Shown here: positions 9,457-17,930 of the stretch, piece after piece
Numbering within the stretch: position 1 is the stretch's first letter
Layout of the letters: the number at the start of each line of letters is the position of its first letter
Assembly: GCA_016720825.1 (NCBI GenBank)
Contig: JADKJV010000002.1
Span: 62,001-126,000, forward strand
Length of the DNA: 64,000 nucleotides
DNA from: Chitinophagaceae bacterium
GTDB lineage: Bacteria > Bacteroidota > Bacteroidia > Chitinophagales > Chitinophagaceae
Direction of reading: 5' to 3'
Notes under the pieces: model-generated
What the model was told of the DNA's origin: nothing
The model's input: only the letters and a program-made list of their open reading frames with translations
The model's database searches: none
Translations under genes and position numbers: made by a program

Positions 9457-9792
9457 ATGTACACGATTAAATTCAAATTTGAACAGAAAGGACTGGAGCC
9501 CAGAACACTGGAAAACGTGGCTGCGGGTCAGTCTTTACTGGAAATAGCCCTCGAAAATAATATTGAACTGCATCATAACTGTGGCGGTGTTTGTGCCTGC
9601 ACAACCTGCCATTTATATGTTGAAAAAGGCATGGACTTTATCGAAGAACTGAGCGACCGGGAAGAGGATTTTATAGACAGGGCTGCAAATCCAAGACTGA
9701 ATTCAAGGCTTGGTTGCCAGTCCGTATTAAACGATGGGAAAGGAGATATTGAAGTAACGATTCCTGATCAGACACAGTTTCTGGGGGAATAG
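9457..9792 (+). CDS. fdx: [2Fe-2S] ferredoxin, adrenodoxin/Isc type
   Basis: A 111-residue electron carrier for Fe-S cluster assembly or other redox partners. The cluster ligands are visible in HHNCGGVCACTTCHLYV and the later RLGCQSVL, the C-X5-C-X2-C...C pattern of adrenodoxin-like ferredoxins, with the acidic recognition patch DFIEELSDREEDF between. A -7 element TACATTTG at 9422-9429 lies 27 bases upstream of the ATG; its -33 partner is weak. The neighbour iscX supports an Isc-related role. A CAAAG repeat follows the stop. Confidence 0.92.
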   Translation: MYTIKFKFEQKGLEPRTLENVAAGQSLLEIALENNIELHHNCGGVCACTTCHLYVEKGMDFIEELSDREEDFIDRAANPRLNSRLGCQSVLNDGKGDIEVTIPDQTQFLGE

Positions 9793-9799
9793 TTTTTTT

Positions 9800-9863
9800 A
9801 CCACAAAGTTCACTAAGGTGAAAAGCTTTGTGGTCTTTGTTTTTTCTTTGTGACCTTTGTGGT
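9800..9863. repeat. CAAAG-type palindromic intergenic repeat, copy 2
   Basis: The shortest copy: ACCACAAAGTTCACTAAGG on the left and a complementary TGACCTTTGTGGT on the right, with AAAGCTTTG in the centre. It starts 8 bases after the ferredoxin stop and ends 28 bases before iscX. Confidence 0.85.
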
Positions 9864-9891
9864 GATGTATTTGTATTCATAATTTATAATC

Positions 9892-10131
9892 ATGACTCAT
9901 TTCGAACCCCCTATTAACTGGAACGACCACGAAGACATTGCCCAAAAACTCTACGAGCGTTTCGGCGATGAATTCAACGAAGGGAAAATTTACCGTATCC
10001 GTTTCACCGACCTGCTGGAATGGATCCTCCAGATATCCCGTTTTGAAGGCACCCGTGAACAAAGTACAGAAGGGCACCTGGAAATGATCCAGAGCGCCTG
10101 GGTATATGAATGGAGGGACAACCAGAAATAA
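9892..10131 (+). CDS. iscX: Fe-S cluster assembly protein IscX
   Basis: A 79-residue acidic protein. In enterobacteria IscX binds IscS and iron and tunes cluster assembly. The diagnostic blocks are visible: INWNDHEDIAQKLYERFGDE, then YRIRFTDLLEWILQ, then GHLEMIQSAWVYEW at the C-terminus. It is slightly longer than E. coli IscX (66 residues) because of an N-terminal extension and an insertion before the RFTD motif. It lies directly downstream of a ferredoxin, as in isc operons, although no iscS/iscU is in this window. Confidence 0.88.
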   Translation: MTHFEPPINWNDHEDIAQKLYERFGDEFNEGKIYRIRFTDLLEWILQISRFEGTREQSTEGHLEMIQSAWVYEWRDNQK

Positions 10132-10143
10132 ATCATTCACCCG

Positions 10144-10664
10144 ATGAACCCGCTTACATTATTTAATAAGATTTCCACTTTTATTTTGACGTGGATGGTG
10201 TTCTTACAGACGGAACTGTTCTCGTGCTGGATAACGGTTTACAGGCACGCCGCATGAATATCAAAGATGGTTTTGCCCTGCAAATGGCCATTAAAAACGG
10301 ATATCGGGTGCTGATCATCTCAGGAGGAAACTCCCCGCAGGTGCAACAACGTCTCGAATACCTGGGCCTTACTGAAATATTCATGGCAGTACGCGATAAA
10401 AAAGCCCTCATTGAGGATTACTGCCGGAAAAACAATTTAAAAAAAGAAGAGCTCCTGTTTATGGGTGATGATTTGCCGGACCTGCCCGCTATGGATGCGG
10501 TTGGCCTGGCCACATGCCCTGCCGATGCTGTTTTGGAAGTCCGTGAAAAAGTCCATTATATATCCGCTTTAAAAGGCGGTGATGCCTGTGTACGTGATGT
10601 GATTGAAAAAGTTCTCCGCATGCACGACAAATGGAATTACAGGGTGGAGATTGCATCACGCTGA
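10144..10664 (+). CDS. kdsC: 3-deoxy-D-manno-octulosonate 8-phosphate phosphatase (KdsC-type HAD), one-base frameshift
   Basis: Hydrolyses KDO-8-phosphate to KDO for lipopolysaccharide synthesis. The HAD nucleophile block (FDVDGVLTDGTVLVLDNG), the KDGFALQ segment, motif II (VLIISGGNS) and motif IV (LLFMGDDLPDLPAM) are all present. The natural N-terminus MNPLTLFNKISTFI begins at 10144 in one frame, and the rest is in another. Adding one T in the TTTT run near 10182-10187 joins them into FIFDVDGVLTDG and a 173-residue protein of normal length. A GTG at 10191 could be read as a start but would remove the catalytic aspartates. Confidence 0.9.
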
Positions 10665-10705
10665 GCATACTCACCGGAAATATTTATCTTGCTAAAAATT
10701 ACTGC

Positions 10706-11638
10706 ATGAGATTAATACTGGCATTCCTCAAACTGATCAGGCTGCCTAATCTCATCTTCATAGCCCTCGGCCAGCTGCTTTTCCAGTTTTGTATCTATTA
10801 CCCGCTGTACGGCAAATCAGTTCCCGCCGGCGATACACTGATGTTTATCCTGCTGTTATTCGCTTCCCTGTTCATCGCGGCAGCAGGCTACGTAATCAAC
10901 GATTATTTTGATATCAATATAGATGAAGTCAACAAGCCCGGGCAAATGGTGGTTGACAAACTCATCCATCGCCGCTGGGCCATCGCCTGGCATTTTATGC
11001 TCAGCACGAGCGGACTGCTGATGACGTTTTTTGCACTTCCATCTTTTGAAAAATGGTATCTCGTGCTGGCTAACCTGCTCTGCATTCTCCTGCTCTGGTT
11101 CTATTCAACTGATTTCAAGAAAAGCCTGCTGGTGGGGAATGTGGTGATTTCATTGCTTACGGCCTGGACAATCCTCATCGTTTTCTTTTCCAAACTCAGC
11201 CTGGCAGATGCATTTGGGAACGGGGTCGTGAACCATACAAAATTTTTCAGGATGGCTTTACTGTATGGCGGTTTTGCTTTTATCATTTCACTGATCCGTG
11301 AAGCCATCAAGGATATGGAAGACATGACCGGCGATGCACGGTATGGCTGCCGCACCATGCCAATTGTGTGGGGTATGAATGCCACCAAAATATATACTGC
11401 CGTTTGGCTGGTTGTATTGATGGCAGTGGTGTTATTACTGCAGATTTATGTGCTGCAATTTAAATGGTGGGCGTTGGTGGCTTACAGTGTGCTCCTGATA
11501 ATCGCACCATTAATTTATATACTGGCACGTTTAAAATCGTCCCGTACATCGGCCGACTTCCACCGGCTTAGCCGTTACACCAAAGCCGTGATGCTGACGG
11601 GAATCCTCTCCATGGTATTTTTCTATTTCTATTTATGA
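10706..11638 (+). CDS. UbiA-family prenyltransferase (geranylgeranylglycerol-phosphate transferase-like)
   Basis: A 310-residue polytopic membrane enzyme with about eight or nine hydrophobic segments. Both Asp-rich prenyl-diphosphate/Mg motifs are visible: NDYFDINIDEVNKPGQ and the second, EAIKDMEDMTGDARYGCRT. Bacteroidota members at this locus are usually annotated as geranylgeranylglycerol-phosphate geranylgeranyltransferase, but the acceptor cannot be told from the sequence; menaquinone-type UbiA enzymes share these motifs. The ATG at 10706 starts the first helix (LILAFLKLIRLPNLIFIAL). The stop overlaps the start of maf by 4 bases. Confidence 0.85.
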   Translation: MRLILAFLKLIRLPNLIFIALGQLLFQFCIYYPLYGKSVPAGDTLMFILLLFASLFIAAAGYVINDYFDINIDEVNKPGQMVVDKLIHRRWAIAWHFMLSTSGLLMTFFALPSFEKWYLVLANLLCILLLWFYSTDFKKSLLVGNVVISLLTAWTILIVFFSKLSLADAFGNGVVNHTKFFRMALLYGGFAFIISLIREAIKDMEDMTGDARYGCRTMPIVWGMNATKIYTAVWLVVLMAVVLLLQIYVLQFKWWALVAYSVLLIIAPLIYILARLKSSRTSADFHRLSRYTKAVMLTGILSMVFFYFYL

Positions 11639-12201
11639 ATAAAATCATTTTAGCTTCCCAGTCACCGCGACGCAAACAATTACTGGAATGGGCCGAAGTG
11701 CCGTTTGAGGTAAAAGTGGTGGAGACTTCAGAAGCCTTTCCCCCGGGTATTCCTCCGGAAGAAGTGGCTGTATACATTGCCCGGAATAAAGCGCTTGCTG
11801 TACAGGCTATCTGTGACCCGGCTGCGGTGGTGCTGGCTGCCGACACTATTGTGGTGCTGGATGATAAAATCATCGGTAAACCGGTTCACCGGGAAGATGC
11901 CGTGAGTATACTGATGGCTTTATCCGGTTGCGCACACCGGGTCATTACAGGGGTAGTGATCCGGCAGGGGGATGAAGAAATTTCATTCGCAGATATAACA
12001 GAAGTTACTTTTCATACACTGACCATAGAACAGATTGAATTCTACGTCGACAAGTATAAGCCTTACGATAAAGCAGGTGCGTATGCCATCCAGGAATGGA
12101 TCGGTGTGGTGGGCATCCATTCTATCAATGGTGATTTTTATAACGTAATGGGACTTCCCGTCAGCCGCGTGGTTCGCGCCCTCCAGGCTTTTGGTGTTTA
12201 A
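11635..12201 (+). CDS. maf: Maf-family nucleoside triphosphate pyrophosphatase
   Basis: A 188-residue house-cleaning enzyme hydrolysing non-canonical dTTP/UTP-type or m7GTP nucleotides; historically called septum formation inhibitor. It has the N-terminal signature ILASQSPRRKQLLEW, the central VVLAADTIVVLDDKIIGKP with the catalytic aspartate, and the C-terminal DKAGAYAIQEWIG and GDFYNVMGLPV. Length is normal. It overlaps ubiA by 4 bases, so the pair is an operon. Confidence 0.93.
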   Translation: MNKIILASQSPRRKQLLEWAEVPFEVKVVETSEAFPPGIPPEEVAVYIARNKALAVQAICDPAAVVLAADTIVVLDDKIIGKPVHREDAVSILMALSGCAHRVITGVVIRQGDEEISFADITEVTFHTLTIEQIEFYVDKYKPYDKAGAYAIQEWIGVVGIHSINGDFYNVMGLPVSRVVRALQAFGV

Positions 12202-12288
12202 CACCGGTTTCCCCGTTTTTTTCTTTTTTATTCAGGGAATAATACCAGTTTTCTGTGCAACAGCTGCCTGTAGATTTAGGCCAAAAAA

Positions 12289-13551
12289 ATGACAGAAAAA
12301 CTGCTGCATTTTATCTGGCAATTCAGGTATTTCAATCCCGGTTCACTGCTGACCCGCCAGGGTGATACGGTGGATGTGATTTTCCCGGGACATTATAACC
12401 TCAACCAGGGGCCCGATTTTACCGCTGCCCGTGTTAAAATCGGGATGCAAACCTGGGCCGGTACTGTTGAACTGCATCTCCGCACAAGCGATTGGGGAAA
12501 GCACGGGCATTCATCAGACAAAAATTACCGGAATGTAATCCTGCATGTTGTTTGGGAAGATGACGGGGGAGAAGACCACCTGCCATTGCTGGCACTGCAA
12601 AACCGTGTTCCGCATTTATTGCTGGAGAAATATGAAATGCTGATGCAGTCTGTTTCGTTTATTCCCTGTGAAAACCAGATCGGCACTGTTCATCCGCTCA
12701 CGATGATATCATGGACTGACTCCCCGCTCGCTGGCAGGCTCGGGCGGAAATCAATCCATGTCTTTGAAATGCTGAATGAAAGCTATGTACACTGGGAAGA
12801 AGTCAGCTGGTGGATGATCGCCCGCAATTTTGGTATGACGGTGAACGCAGATGCTTTTGAAGCGATGGCAAAAAGTTTGCCTTTATCCATTTTACGAAAA
12901 CACAGCGGCCAGTTGATACAACTGGAAGCCCTGCTGATGGGACAGGCCGGTTTGCTGGAAACTGTTTTTACAGAAGACTATCCGCTGATGCTTCAAAAAG
13001 AATACCGCTACCTGAAGAAAAAATATAAACTTGAAACGATTACGCATCCGGTACATTTCCTGCGGATGCGCCCGGGCAATTTCCCCACAGTCAGGCTTGC
13101 CCAACTGGCCCGCTTACTGGCAAAATTGCCACAGTTGTTTGGTTTTTTCCGGGAAGCTGAATCACCCACACTGCTGATGAAGCAACTGGAAGTGATTGCT
13201 AATGACTACTGGCATTATCATTACCGGTTTGATGAACCGACTGCCTATAAGCCAAAAGCAATCGGCAGCAGCATGGCGCTGGGCATTATCATTAACACGG
13301 TAGCCCCTTTATTATTTGCCTATGGTTTATTTAACAAGCTTCCTGAATTCCAGATCAAAGCCATTAAATGGATGGAAGAATTGCCGGCAGAAACAAATGC
13401 AATCACAGCCGGATTCCAGAAACTGGGAATTGTCTGCAGGCATGCACGCGATTCACAGGCACTGCTTGAATTGAAAACAAACTGGTGTAACCTGAAAAAT
13501 TGCCTGTCCTGTGCCATCGGGAAATCTGTCCTGGATCCCGGCCAGTCCTGA
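12289..13551 (+). CDS. DUF2851 family protein
   Basis: A 420-residue protein of a Bacteroidota-enriched family without known function. The conserved opening LLHFIWQFRYFNPGSLLT, the block GHYNLNQGPDFTAARVKIG and the block GTVELHLRTSDWGKHGH are typical. The C-terminus holds four cysteines (IVCRHA, NWCNLKNCLSCAIG) that could bind a metal. The central HLRTSDW region is reminiscent of nuclease-like folds, but this is only an impression. It is preceded by an 87-bp gap after maf and converges on the OsmC gene with no intervening base. Confidence 0.85.
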   Translation: MTEKLLHFIWQFRYFNPGSLLTRQGDTVDVIFPGHYNLNQGPDFTAARVKIGMQTWAGTVELHLRTSDWGKHGHSSDKNYRNVILHVVWEDDGGEDHLPLLALQNRVPHLLLEKYEMLMQSVSFIPCENQIGTVHPLTMISWTDSPLAGRLGRKSIHVFEMLNESYVHWEEVSWWMIARNFGMTVNADAFEAMAKSLPLSILRKHSGQLIQLEALLMGQAGLLETVFTEDYPLMLQKEYRYLKKKYKLETITHPVHFLRMRPGNFPTVRLAQLARLLAKLPQLFGFFREAESPTLLMKQLEVIANDYWHYHYRFDEPTAYKPKAIGSSMALGIIINTVAPLLFAYGLFNKLPEFQIKAIKWMEELPAETNAITAGFQKLGIVCRHARDSQALLELKTNWCNLKNCLSCAIGKSVLDPGQS

Positions 13552-13965
13552 TCAGGCCCAGTGACCCCAGTCAATTTTTACTTCAATATCGGGGTGGATG
13601 CTAAAACGTACCGGACAGGTATCGCCGGTATTTTTAAGGATTATTTTGCTTTTCTCCTCCAGGTTGCGGAGTGCTTCAGGAATATGGAAAGTCAGCTCAA
13701 TGCCACCCACCCGGCGTGGTTCCGATTTCATGATTTTAAGCACATCAATTTTCACATCATTGAGATCAAATCCCATGGCACGGGCCTTGATACCCATCAC
13801 GGTAATCATACAGGCGGCCAGTGACGTTGCCAAGGTATCTGTGGGGGATATCCGCTCACCTTTACCATTATTATCAACAGGGGCATCCGTTTCAAAGAAA
13901 TTCCCGCTTTGTATATGGGTACAGGTAGTGCGTAAACCGCCATTGTAAACTACTGTAGAAGTCAT
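13552..13965 (-). CDS. OsmC family protein
   Basis: A 137-residue peroxiredoxin-like protein. The two redox cysteines characteristic of OsmC/Ohr/YhfA proteins are present: SLAACMITVMGIKAR and KNTGDTCPVRFSI. The N-terminal half (NFFETDAPVDNNGKGERISPTD) matches the YhfA-like OsmC subgroup. I use the ATG at 13963-13965 (MTSTVVYNGG); two residues upstream a TTG is possible but unlikely. Confidence 0.9.
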   Translation of the reverse strand: MTSTVVYNGGLRTTCTHIQSGNFFETDAPVDNNGKGERISPTDTLATSLAACMITVMGIKARAMGFDLNDVKIDVLKIMKSEPRRVGGIELTFHIPEALRNLEEKSKIILKNTGDTCPVRFSIHPDIEVKIDWGHWA

Positions 13966-14018
13966 TATCAATATTTTGCCCTAAATTTACGTTAGTAACT
14001 CAATCAAATTTTTTTTAC

Positions 14019-14819
14019 GTGAAGAAACTCAGCCTCACTGCCATATTCGTCCTTGCAGGACTGGTCATGTTTGCCCAGGATTCAACCCGGGTTAATCCTT
14101 CCGGTTCTAAAAAAGACCAGCGCAAACAAAAGATCAATAACATGATCCGCCAGGCAGAAGAAGGCGTGCTTGTTTACCGGAAACAAACCATTTTTGGACT
14201 CCAGGGCAGGACAAACGGGTATGGTGTTTTTTGAACTGGGCCGGATGAAAACCAACCGTAAAACAAATGTGTACCGTTTCGATTTTACTGAAATCAAAAA
14301 TCTCAAGGAAGAAAAAGCCCGGGCGGCGGATTTTTCGCCGGCAATCCTTATATCTACGGCAAACTGAATAATTTTTACCAGGCCACTTTGGGTTTTGGAC
14401 AGCAACATATCCTGGGACAAAAAGGCAATAAAAACGGGGTGGCTATTTCAGCTGTTTATACCGGTGGATTATCCATCGGATTGCTCCGCCCATACTACCT
14501 GGAAGTACAGGATCCCGTTACTGGCGATAATAAAGTGATCAAATATTCATTACAGGACAGTGCTTTATTCCTGGGCCCGACCATCATCGGTAGCGGTGGT
14601 TTCGGAAAAGGCTGGGGAGAAATGAAAATGAAACCCGGCGCTTTTGCCAAAATAGCCCTCCGGTTTGACTATGGCCGTTTTAATGAAACCGTTTCAGGTA
14701 TTGAACTGGGACTGAGTACGGAGTTCTACGGTTCAAAAATCCCCATTATGGCCATGCAAAAAGACAAACAACTCTTCTTCCAGGCCTATATTTCCCTGCT
14801 GTTTGGCAGTAGGAAATAA
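14019..14819 (+). CDS. Secreted beta-barrel-like protein, two compensating frameshifts
   Basis: A signal peptide (KKLSLTAIFVLAGLVMFAQ) is followed by IRQAEEGVLVYRKQTIFGLQ, then GVFFELGRMKTNRKTNVYRF in a second frame, and GNPYIYGKLNNFYQATLGFGQ and the remainder in the first. One extra T in the TTTTTT run near 14219 and one missing T in the TTTTT run near 14333 explain both breaks. The corrected product is 266 residues. The alternating strands and final FQAYISLLFGSRK suggest an outer-membrane barrel; similar unnamed Bacteroidota proteins exist to my recollection. The start is GTG at 14019, with no better ATG. The stop lies just before the lipA promoter's -7 element. Confidence 0.7.
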
Positions 14820-14832
14820 CTGCCTAATTTTG
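14802..14832 (+). promoter_or_regulatory. Bacteroidota-type promoter for lipA
   Basis: TTTG (14802-14805), a 19-base spacer, then TAATTTTG (14825-14832), matching the TTTG...TAnnTTTG consensus. It lies inside the 3' end of the upstream gene. The lipA ATG begins only 4 bases after the -7 box, so the transcript would be nearly leaderless. Confidence 0.7.
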
Positions 14833-14836
14833 CCGG

Positions 14837-15775
14837 ATGAACGAACTCCCCGTAGTACAGGCAGATGCAGCGATTTCCCAAAAACCGAGGAAGCCAGACT
14901 GGCTTCGTGTAAAACTGCCTATCGGGGATAATTACAAGCACGTACGTGGCCTGGTAGATCATCACAAACTGCATACAATCTGTGAAAGTGGCAATTGTCC
15001 CAATATGGGTGAATGCTGGGGAGAAGGAACTGCTACTTTCATGATACTCGGTAATACCTGTACTCGGAGCTGCGGCTTTTGTGCAGTGGCTACAGGCCGG
15101 CCTGATCCGGTTGACTGGGATGAACCCCAGCGCGTGGCTGAAGCGATCTTCCTGATGAAAGTGAAACATGCTGTTATCACATCTGTTGACCGTGATGAAC
15201 TCGAAGACGGCGGATCTATCATCTGGCAGAACACCATCCGCGCCGTGAAAACATTAAATCCCACTACAACATTAGAAACCCTGATCCCCGATTTCAAAGG
15301 GAAGAAAGAAGATATTCAACGCGTGATCGAAGCAGCGCCGGAAGTAGTGAGTCATAATATCGAAACAGTGGAAAGACTCACCAAACAAGTGCGTATCCAG
15401 GCCAAATACTGGAGAAGCATGGAAGTGATCCGCACACTCAAAGCCGGTGGCCGCCGTACCAAAAGCGGTATCATGCTCGGACTCGGTGAGAAAAAAGAAG
15501 AAGTTATTCAGACACTCCGCGATCTCACTGAAAATGGATGTGATGTTGTGACCATTGGACAGTATCTCCAGCCCACTAAAAACCATTTGCCGGTACATCG
15601 TTTTGTGCATCCGGATGAATTTGCTGAATACCGTGCGATCGGTTATTCGCTGGGATTGGATTATGTGGAAAGCGGACCTTTAGTGAGGTCATCTTATCAT
15701 AGTGATAAACACGTGATCCCCGGATTTGGCAGAGAGCAATTCGAAAATGAAATACAAAACCACAAAGGGCACTAA
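14837..15775 (+). CDS. lipA: Lipoyl synthase
   Basis: A radical SAM enzyme that inserts two sulfurs into protein-bound octanoyl groups to make lipoyl cofactor. The auxiliary-cluster cysteines (CESGNCPNMGEC), the radical SAM motif CTRSCGFC and the C-terminal SSYHSD serine ligand are all present, so both [4Fe-4S] sites look intact. The length of 312 residues is typical. Oddly, the last residues QNHKGH and the stop codon are encoded by the left arm of a CAAAG intergenic repeat, so the repeat has defined the C-terminus. Confidence 0.96.
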   Translation: MNELPVVQADAAISQKPRKPDWLRVKLPIGDNYKHVRGLVDHHKLHTICESGNCPNMGECWGEGTATFMILGNTCTRSCGFCAVATGRPDPVDWDEPQRVAEAIFLMKVKHAVITSVDRDELEDGGSIIWQNTIRAVKTLNPTTTLETLIPDFKGKKEDIQRVIEAAPEVVSHNIETVERLTKQVRIQAKYWRSMEVIRTLKAGGRRTKSGIMLGLGEKKEEVIQTLRDLTENGCDVVTIGQYLQPTKNHLPVHRFVHPDEFAEYRAIGYSLGLDYVESGPLVRSSYHSDKHVIPGFGREQFENEIQNHKGH

Positions 15776-15821
15776 GCAATCCTCTTTGTGATCTTTGTTC
15801 AACCTTTGTGCACTTTGTGGT
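15759..15821. repeat. CAAAG-type palindromic intergenic repeat, copy 3
   Basis: ACCACAAAGGGCACTAAG on the left and GTGCACTTTGTGGT on the right. The left arm overlaps the last codons and stop of lipA, and the right arm ends 9 bases before the next ATG. Confidence 0.85.
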
Positions 15822-15829
15822 AAAATAAT

Positions 15830-16819
15830 ATGCGCAGACTATCCCTCTTTTTAATAATTCTATTAAGTAAGCAATTACAGGTTTTTGCCCAGCAATGGAC
15901 AAATGTCGATTCTTCCTTTGGCCCATTACCTTCCTCTGTTCACATCTATTTCACCAATGATCCCATCGACACCGGTTTATTCCGCGCCTACTATCTTATT
16001 GCGGACCTGAAAGATAAAAAACTGGATTTCACCGTTGATACCACTTTGGGAAGGCGTCTCAACCCCCAACAATTTTATTCAAAGAATAATAACCCGCTGG
16101 TAGTACTCAATGCCAGCTTTTTCTCCTTTGCCACCAACCAGAACCTGAATATTGTGGTGAAAGACGGTGAAATGGTTGGTTATAATATCCATACTATTAA
16201 CGGAAGGGGAAAAGATACATTCACCTACCGGCATCCGCTGGGCAGTGCAATTGGTATTTCAAAGAAAAGGAGTGCAGATATTGCCTGGTTGTATACCGAT
16301 TCTTCTATGAAGTATCCGTTGGCTACACAATGGTCTTTAGGACCTTTCAAAGATTCTTCGGCTCATATTTCATTTGAAACGGTTGACCGGCTTACAGCAG
16401 TTATGCCAGAACCGCACAGCGGCAATGTTTCCTCCTGGTTTAAGCCTTGGAAAATGCGTACCGCGATAGGCGGGGGGCCTGTTTTGTTGCAGCAGGGTGA
16501 GATCGCCATTACCAATAATGAAGAAATCAGGTTTGCTGGTAAAGCCATCAATGATAAACATCCGCGGACGGCGATGGGTTACACGGCAGATGGCAAACTG
16601 ATCATTCTGATGGTGGAAGGGCGCAACAAAATGGCCCATGGTGCCACACTGGAACAACTGGCAAAAATCTTCAAACAACTGGGTTGTGTGGAAGCGTTGA
16701 ATCTCGATGGCGGCGGCAGCAGCTGCATGCTGGTGAATGGAAAACCCACCATCCAGGTATCAGATAAAGACGGGCAACGGCCCGTGCCCGCTGTGTTTAT
16801 TATCAGATTGAAGAAATGA
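15830..16819 (+). CDS. Phosphodiester glycosidase (NAGPA domain) family protein
   Basis: A 329-residue secreted protein. A signal peptide (LSLFLIILLSKQLQVFAQQ) precedes a NAGPA domain related to the enzyme that uncovers mannose-6-phosphate and to bacterial exopolysaccharide-associated proteins. Conserved blocks are VVLNASFFSF, MRTAIGGGPVLLQQGE, KHPRTAMGYTADGKLIILM and the hallmark ALNLDGGGSSCMLVNG near the C-terminus. Its substrate in bacteria is generally unknown; a glycan phosphodiester in the periplasm is the usual guess. A foldback repeat lies between its stop and the convergent glucokinase. Confidence 0.88.
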   Translation: MRRLSLFLIILLSKQLQVFAQQWTNVDSSFGPLPSSVHIYFTNDPIDTGLFRAYYLIADLKDKKLDFTVDTTLGRRLNPQQFYSKNNNPLVVLNASFFSFATNQNLNIVVKDGEMVGYNIHTINGRGKDTFTYRHPLGSAIGISKKRSADIAWLYTDSSMKYPLATQWSLGPFKDSSAHISFETVDRLTAVMPEPHSGNVSSWFKPWKMRTAIGGGPVLLQQGEIAITNNEEIRFAGKAINDKHPRTAMGYTADGKLIILMVEGRNKMAHGATLEQLAKIFKQLGCVEALNLDGGGSSCMLVNGKPTIQVSDKDGQRPVPAVFIIRLKK

Positions 16820-16820
16820 A

Positions 16821-16914
16821 ACATTTAACACTGAAGCAATGTAACAATGTTGTTATTAAATAAAAAAACGTACCCCTGCAGAGTACGTCATTGTTAAATG
16901 GCTTAATTGTTAAA
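16821..16914. repeat. TTTAACA-type foldback repeat between convergent genes
   Basis: The left arm (from about 16822) contains TTTAACACTGAAGC and TAACAATG. The right arm (to about 16914) contains the complementary CATTGTTAAATGGC and TTGTTAAA; the arms agree at about 24 of 28 positions. A second, perfect hairpin (ACGTAC and GTACGT) is nested in the centre after an A-run. It occupies the whole gap between the NAGPA gene and the glucokinase stop. Confidence 0.75.
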
Positions 16915-17889
16915 TTACTTATCATCCCATGCCAGAGCGCTCGCGCCAAGGATGGCTGCATCTGCTTCTTTCAGCTGGCTGTAAAGTAATTTGACTTTGT
17001 TTTTGAATACCTGGATCAGGTTTTCTTCCATAGCCCGGCGGGTGGGATTCAGGATCAGGTCGCCGGCTTTCGTCAGTCCGCCAAAAAACACAATCGCTTC
17101 CGGGGAAGAAAACATCACAAAATTGGCAAGGGCTTCTCCAAGAATTTGTCCGGTGAATTCAAATATTTCATTGGCAATAGGATCACCTTTGATAGCGCAT
17201 TCATAGACTGTCTGGCTTGTTATCAGTTCGGGGTCTTTGATGTCACGAAGCAGGCTGGGTGTACCTTTTCGGCTTTCCAGCAATTCCAGTGCAGTGGCCC
17301 GTACCCCCGTTGCGGATGCATAAGATTCCAGGCATCCTTTGGAGCCAGTGCCTTTATGTAAACGGCCGCCTGGGCGGATAATTGTATGTCCCAATTCACC
17401 GGCAAAGCCATCGTTGCCCAGAACAATTTTGCCATCAATAACAATACCACTGCCTACACCAGTGCCTAATGTGATCGTGATAAAATGTTTCATATCACGA
17501 GCACAGCCATATTCCATTTCACCCATGGCAGCCGCATTGGCGTCATTCGTAAGTTTAACCGGCAGGCCAAATTTCTCTGCCATCATATTAGCCAGCGGGA
17601 TAATTCCTTTCCATTGCAGATTGGCCGCATATTCGATATTCCCTGTATAGTAATTGCCATTGGGCGCGCCGACACCTATCCCGGCAAATTTATCTGCGCC
17701 ACCGGCCCTTTTGATCATGGGCATCAGTTTGTCATAAATATCTGTAATGAAATCAGCCACCTGGGTATGTGCATTGGTTAAAACACGATCCTGTTCAATA
17801 ATCTCACCATCCCGGTCGACCACTCCGAATTTTGTATTTGTACCACCGATATCAATACCGACCACGAATTTTTTTACTGTTGTTGCCAT
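16915..17889 (-). CDS. ROK-family glucokinase
   Basis: A 324-residue sugar kinase that would phosphorylate glucose to glucose-6-phosphate. The ATP-binding motif (VVGIDIGGTNTKFGVVD) is at the N-terminus. The catalytic-base region reads LTNDANAAAMGE, then TLGTGVGSGIVIDG and GELGHTIIRPGGRLHKGTGSKGCLE. The ROK zinc-site pattern CxCGxxGCxE is degenerate here: only GCLE is recognisable and its usual preceding cysteines are missing, so zinc binding is doubtful. It lies directly downstream of a sugar MFS transporter on the same strand, with a terminator hairpin between them, suggesting uptake plus phosphorylation. Confidence 0.88.
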   Translation of the reverse strand: MATTVKKFVVGIDIGGTNTKFGVVDRDGEIIEQDRVLTNAHTQVADFITDIYDKLMPMIKRAGGADKFAGIGVGAPNGNYYTGNIEYAANLQWKGIIPLANMMAEKFGLPVKLTNDANAAAMGEMEYGCARDMKHFITITLGTGVGSGIVIDGKIVLGNDGFAGELGHTIIRPGGRLHKGTGSKGCLESYASATGVRATALELLESRKGTPSLLRDIKDPELITSQTVYECAIKGDPIANEIFEFTGQILGEALANFVMFSSPEAIVFFGGLTKAGDLILNPTRRAMEENLIQVFKNKVKLLYSQLKEADAAILGASALAWDDK

Positions 17890-17904
17890 ATGAATAGTTT
17901 TAAA

Positions 17905-17930
17905 AAAAGCCCCGCTGAAGGCGGGGCTAT
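17905..17930 (-). terminator. Intrinsic terminator between sugar transporter and glucokinase
   Basis: An 8-bp GC-rich stem (AGCCCCGC and GCGGGGCT). On the minus strand it is followed by seven T's. The stem begins at the stop codon of the transporter and ends about 16 bases before the glucokinase ATG, so it could limit read-through into the kinase gene. Confidence 0.85.

Noticed and set aside
10191..10664. KdsC starting at GTG 10191
   Set aside because: This would remove the catalytic FDVDG aspartates. A conserved N-terminus exists in the neighbouring frame from 10144, so a one-base deletion explains it better.
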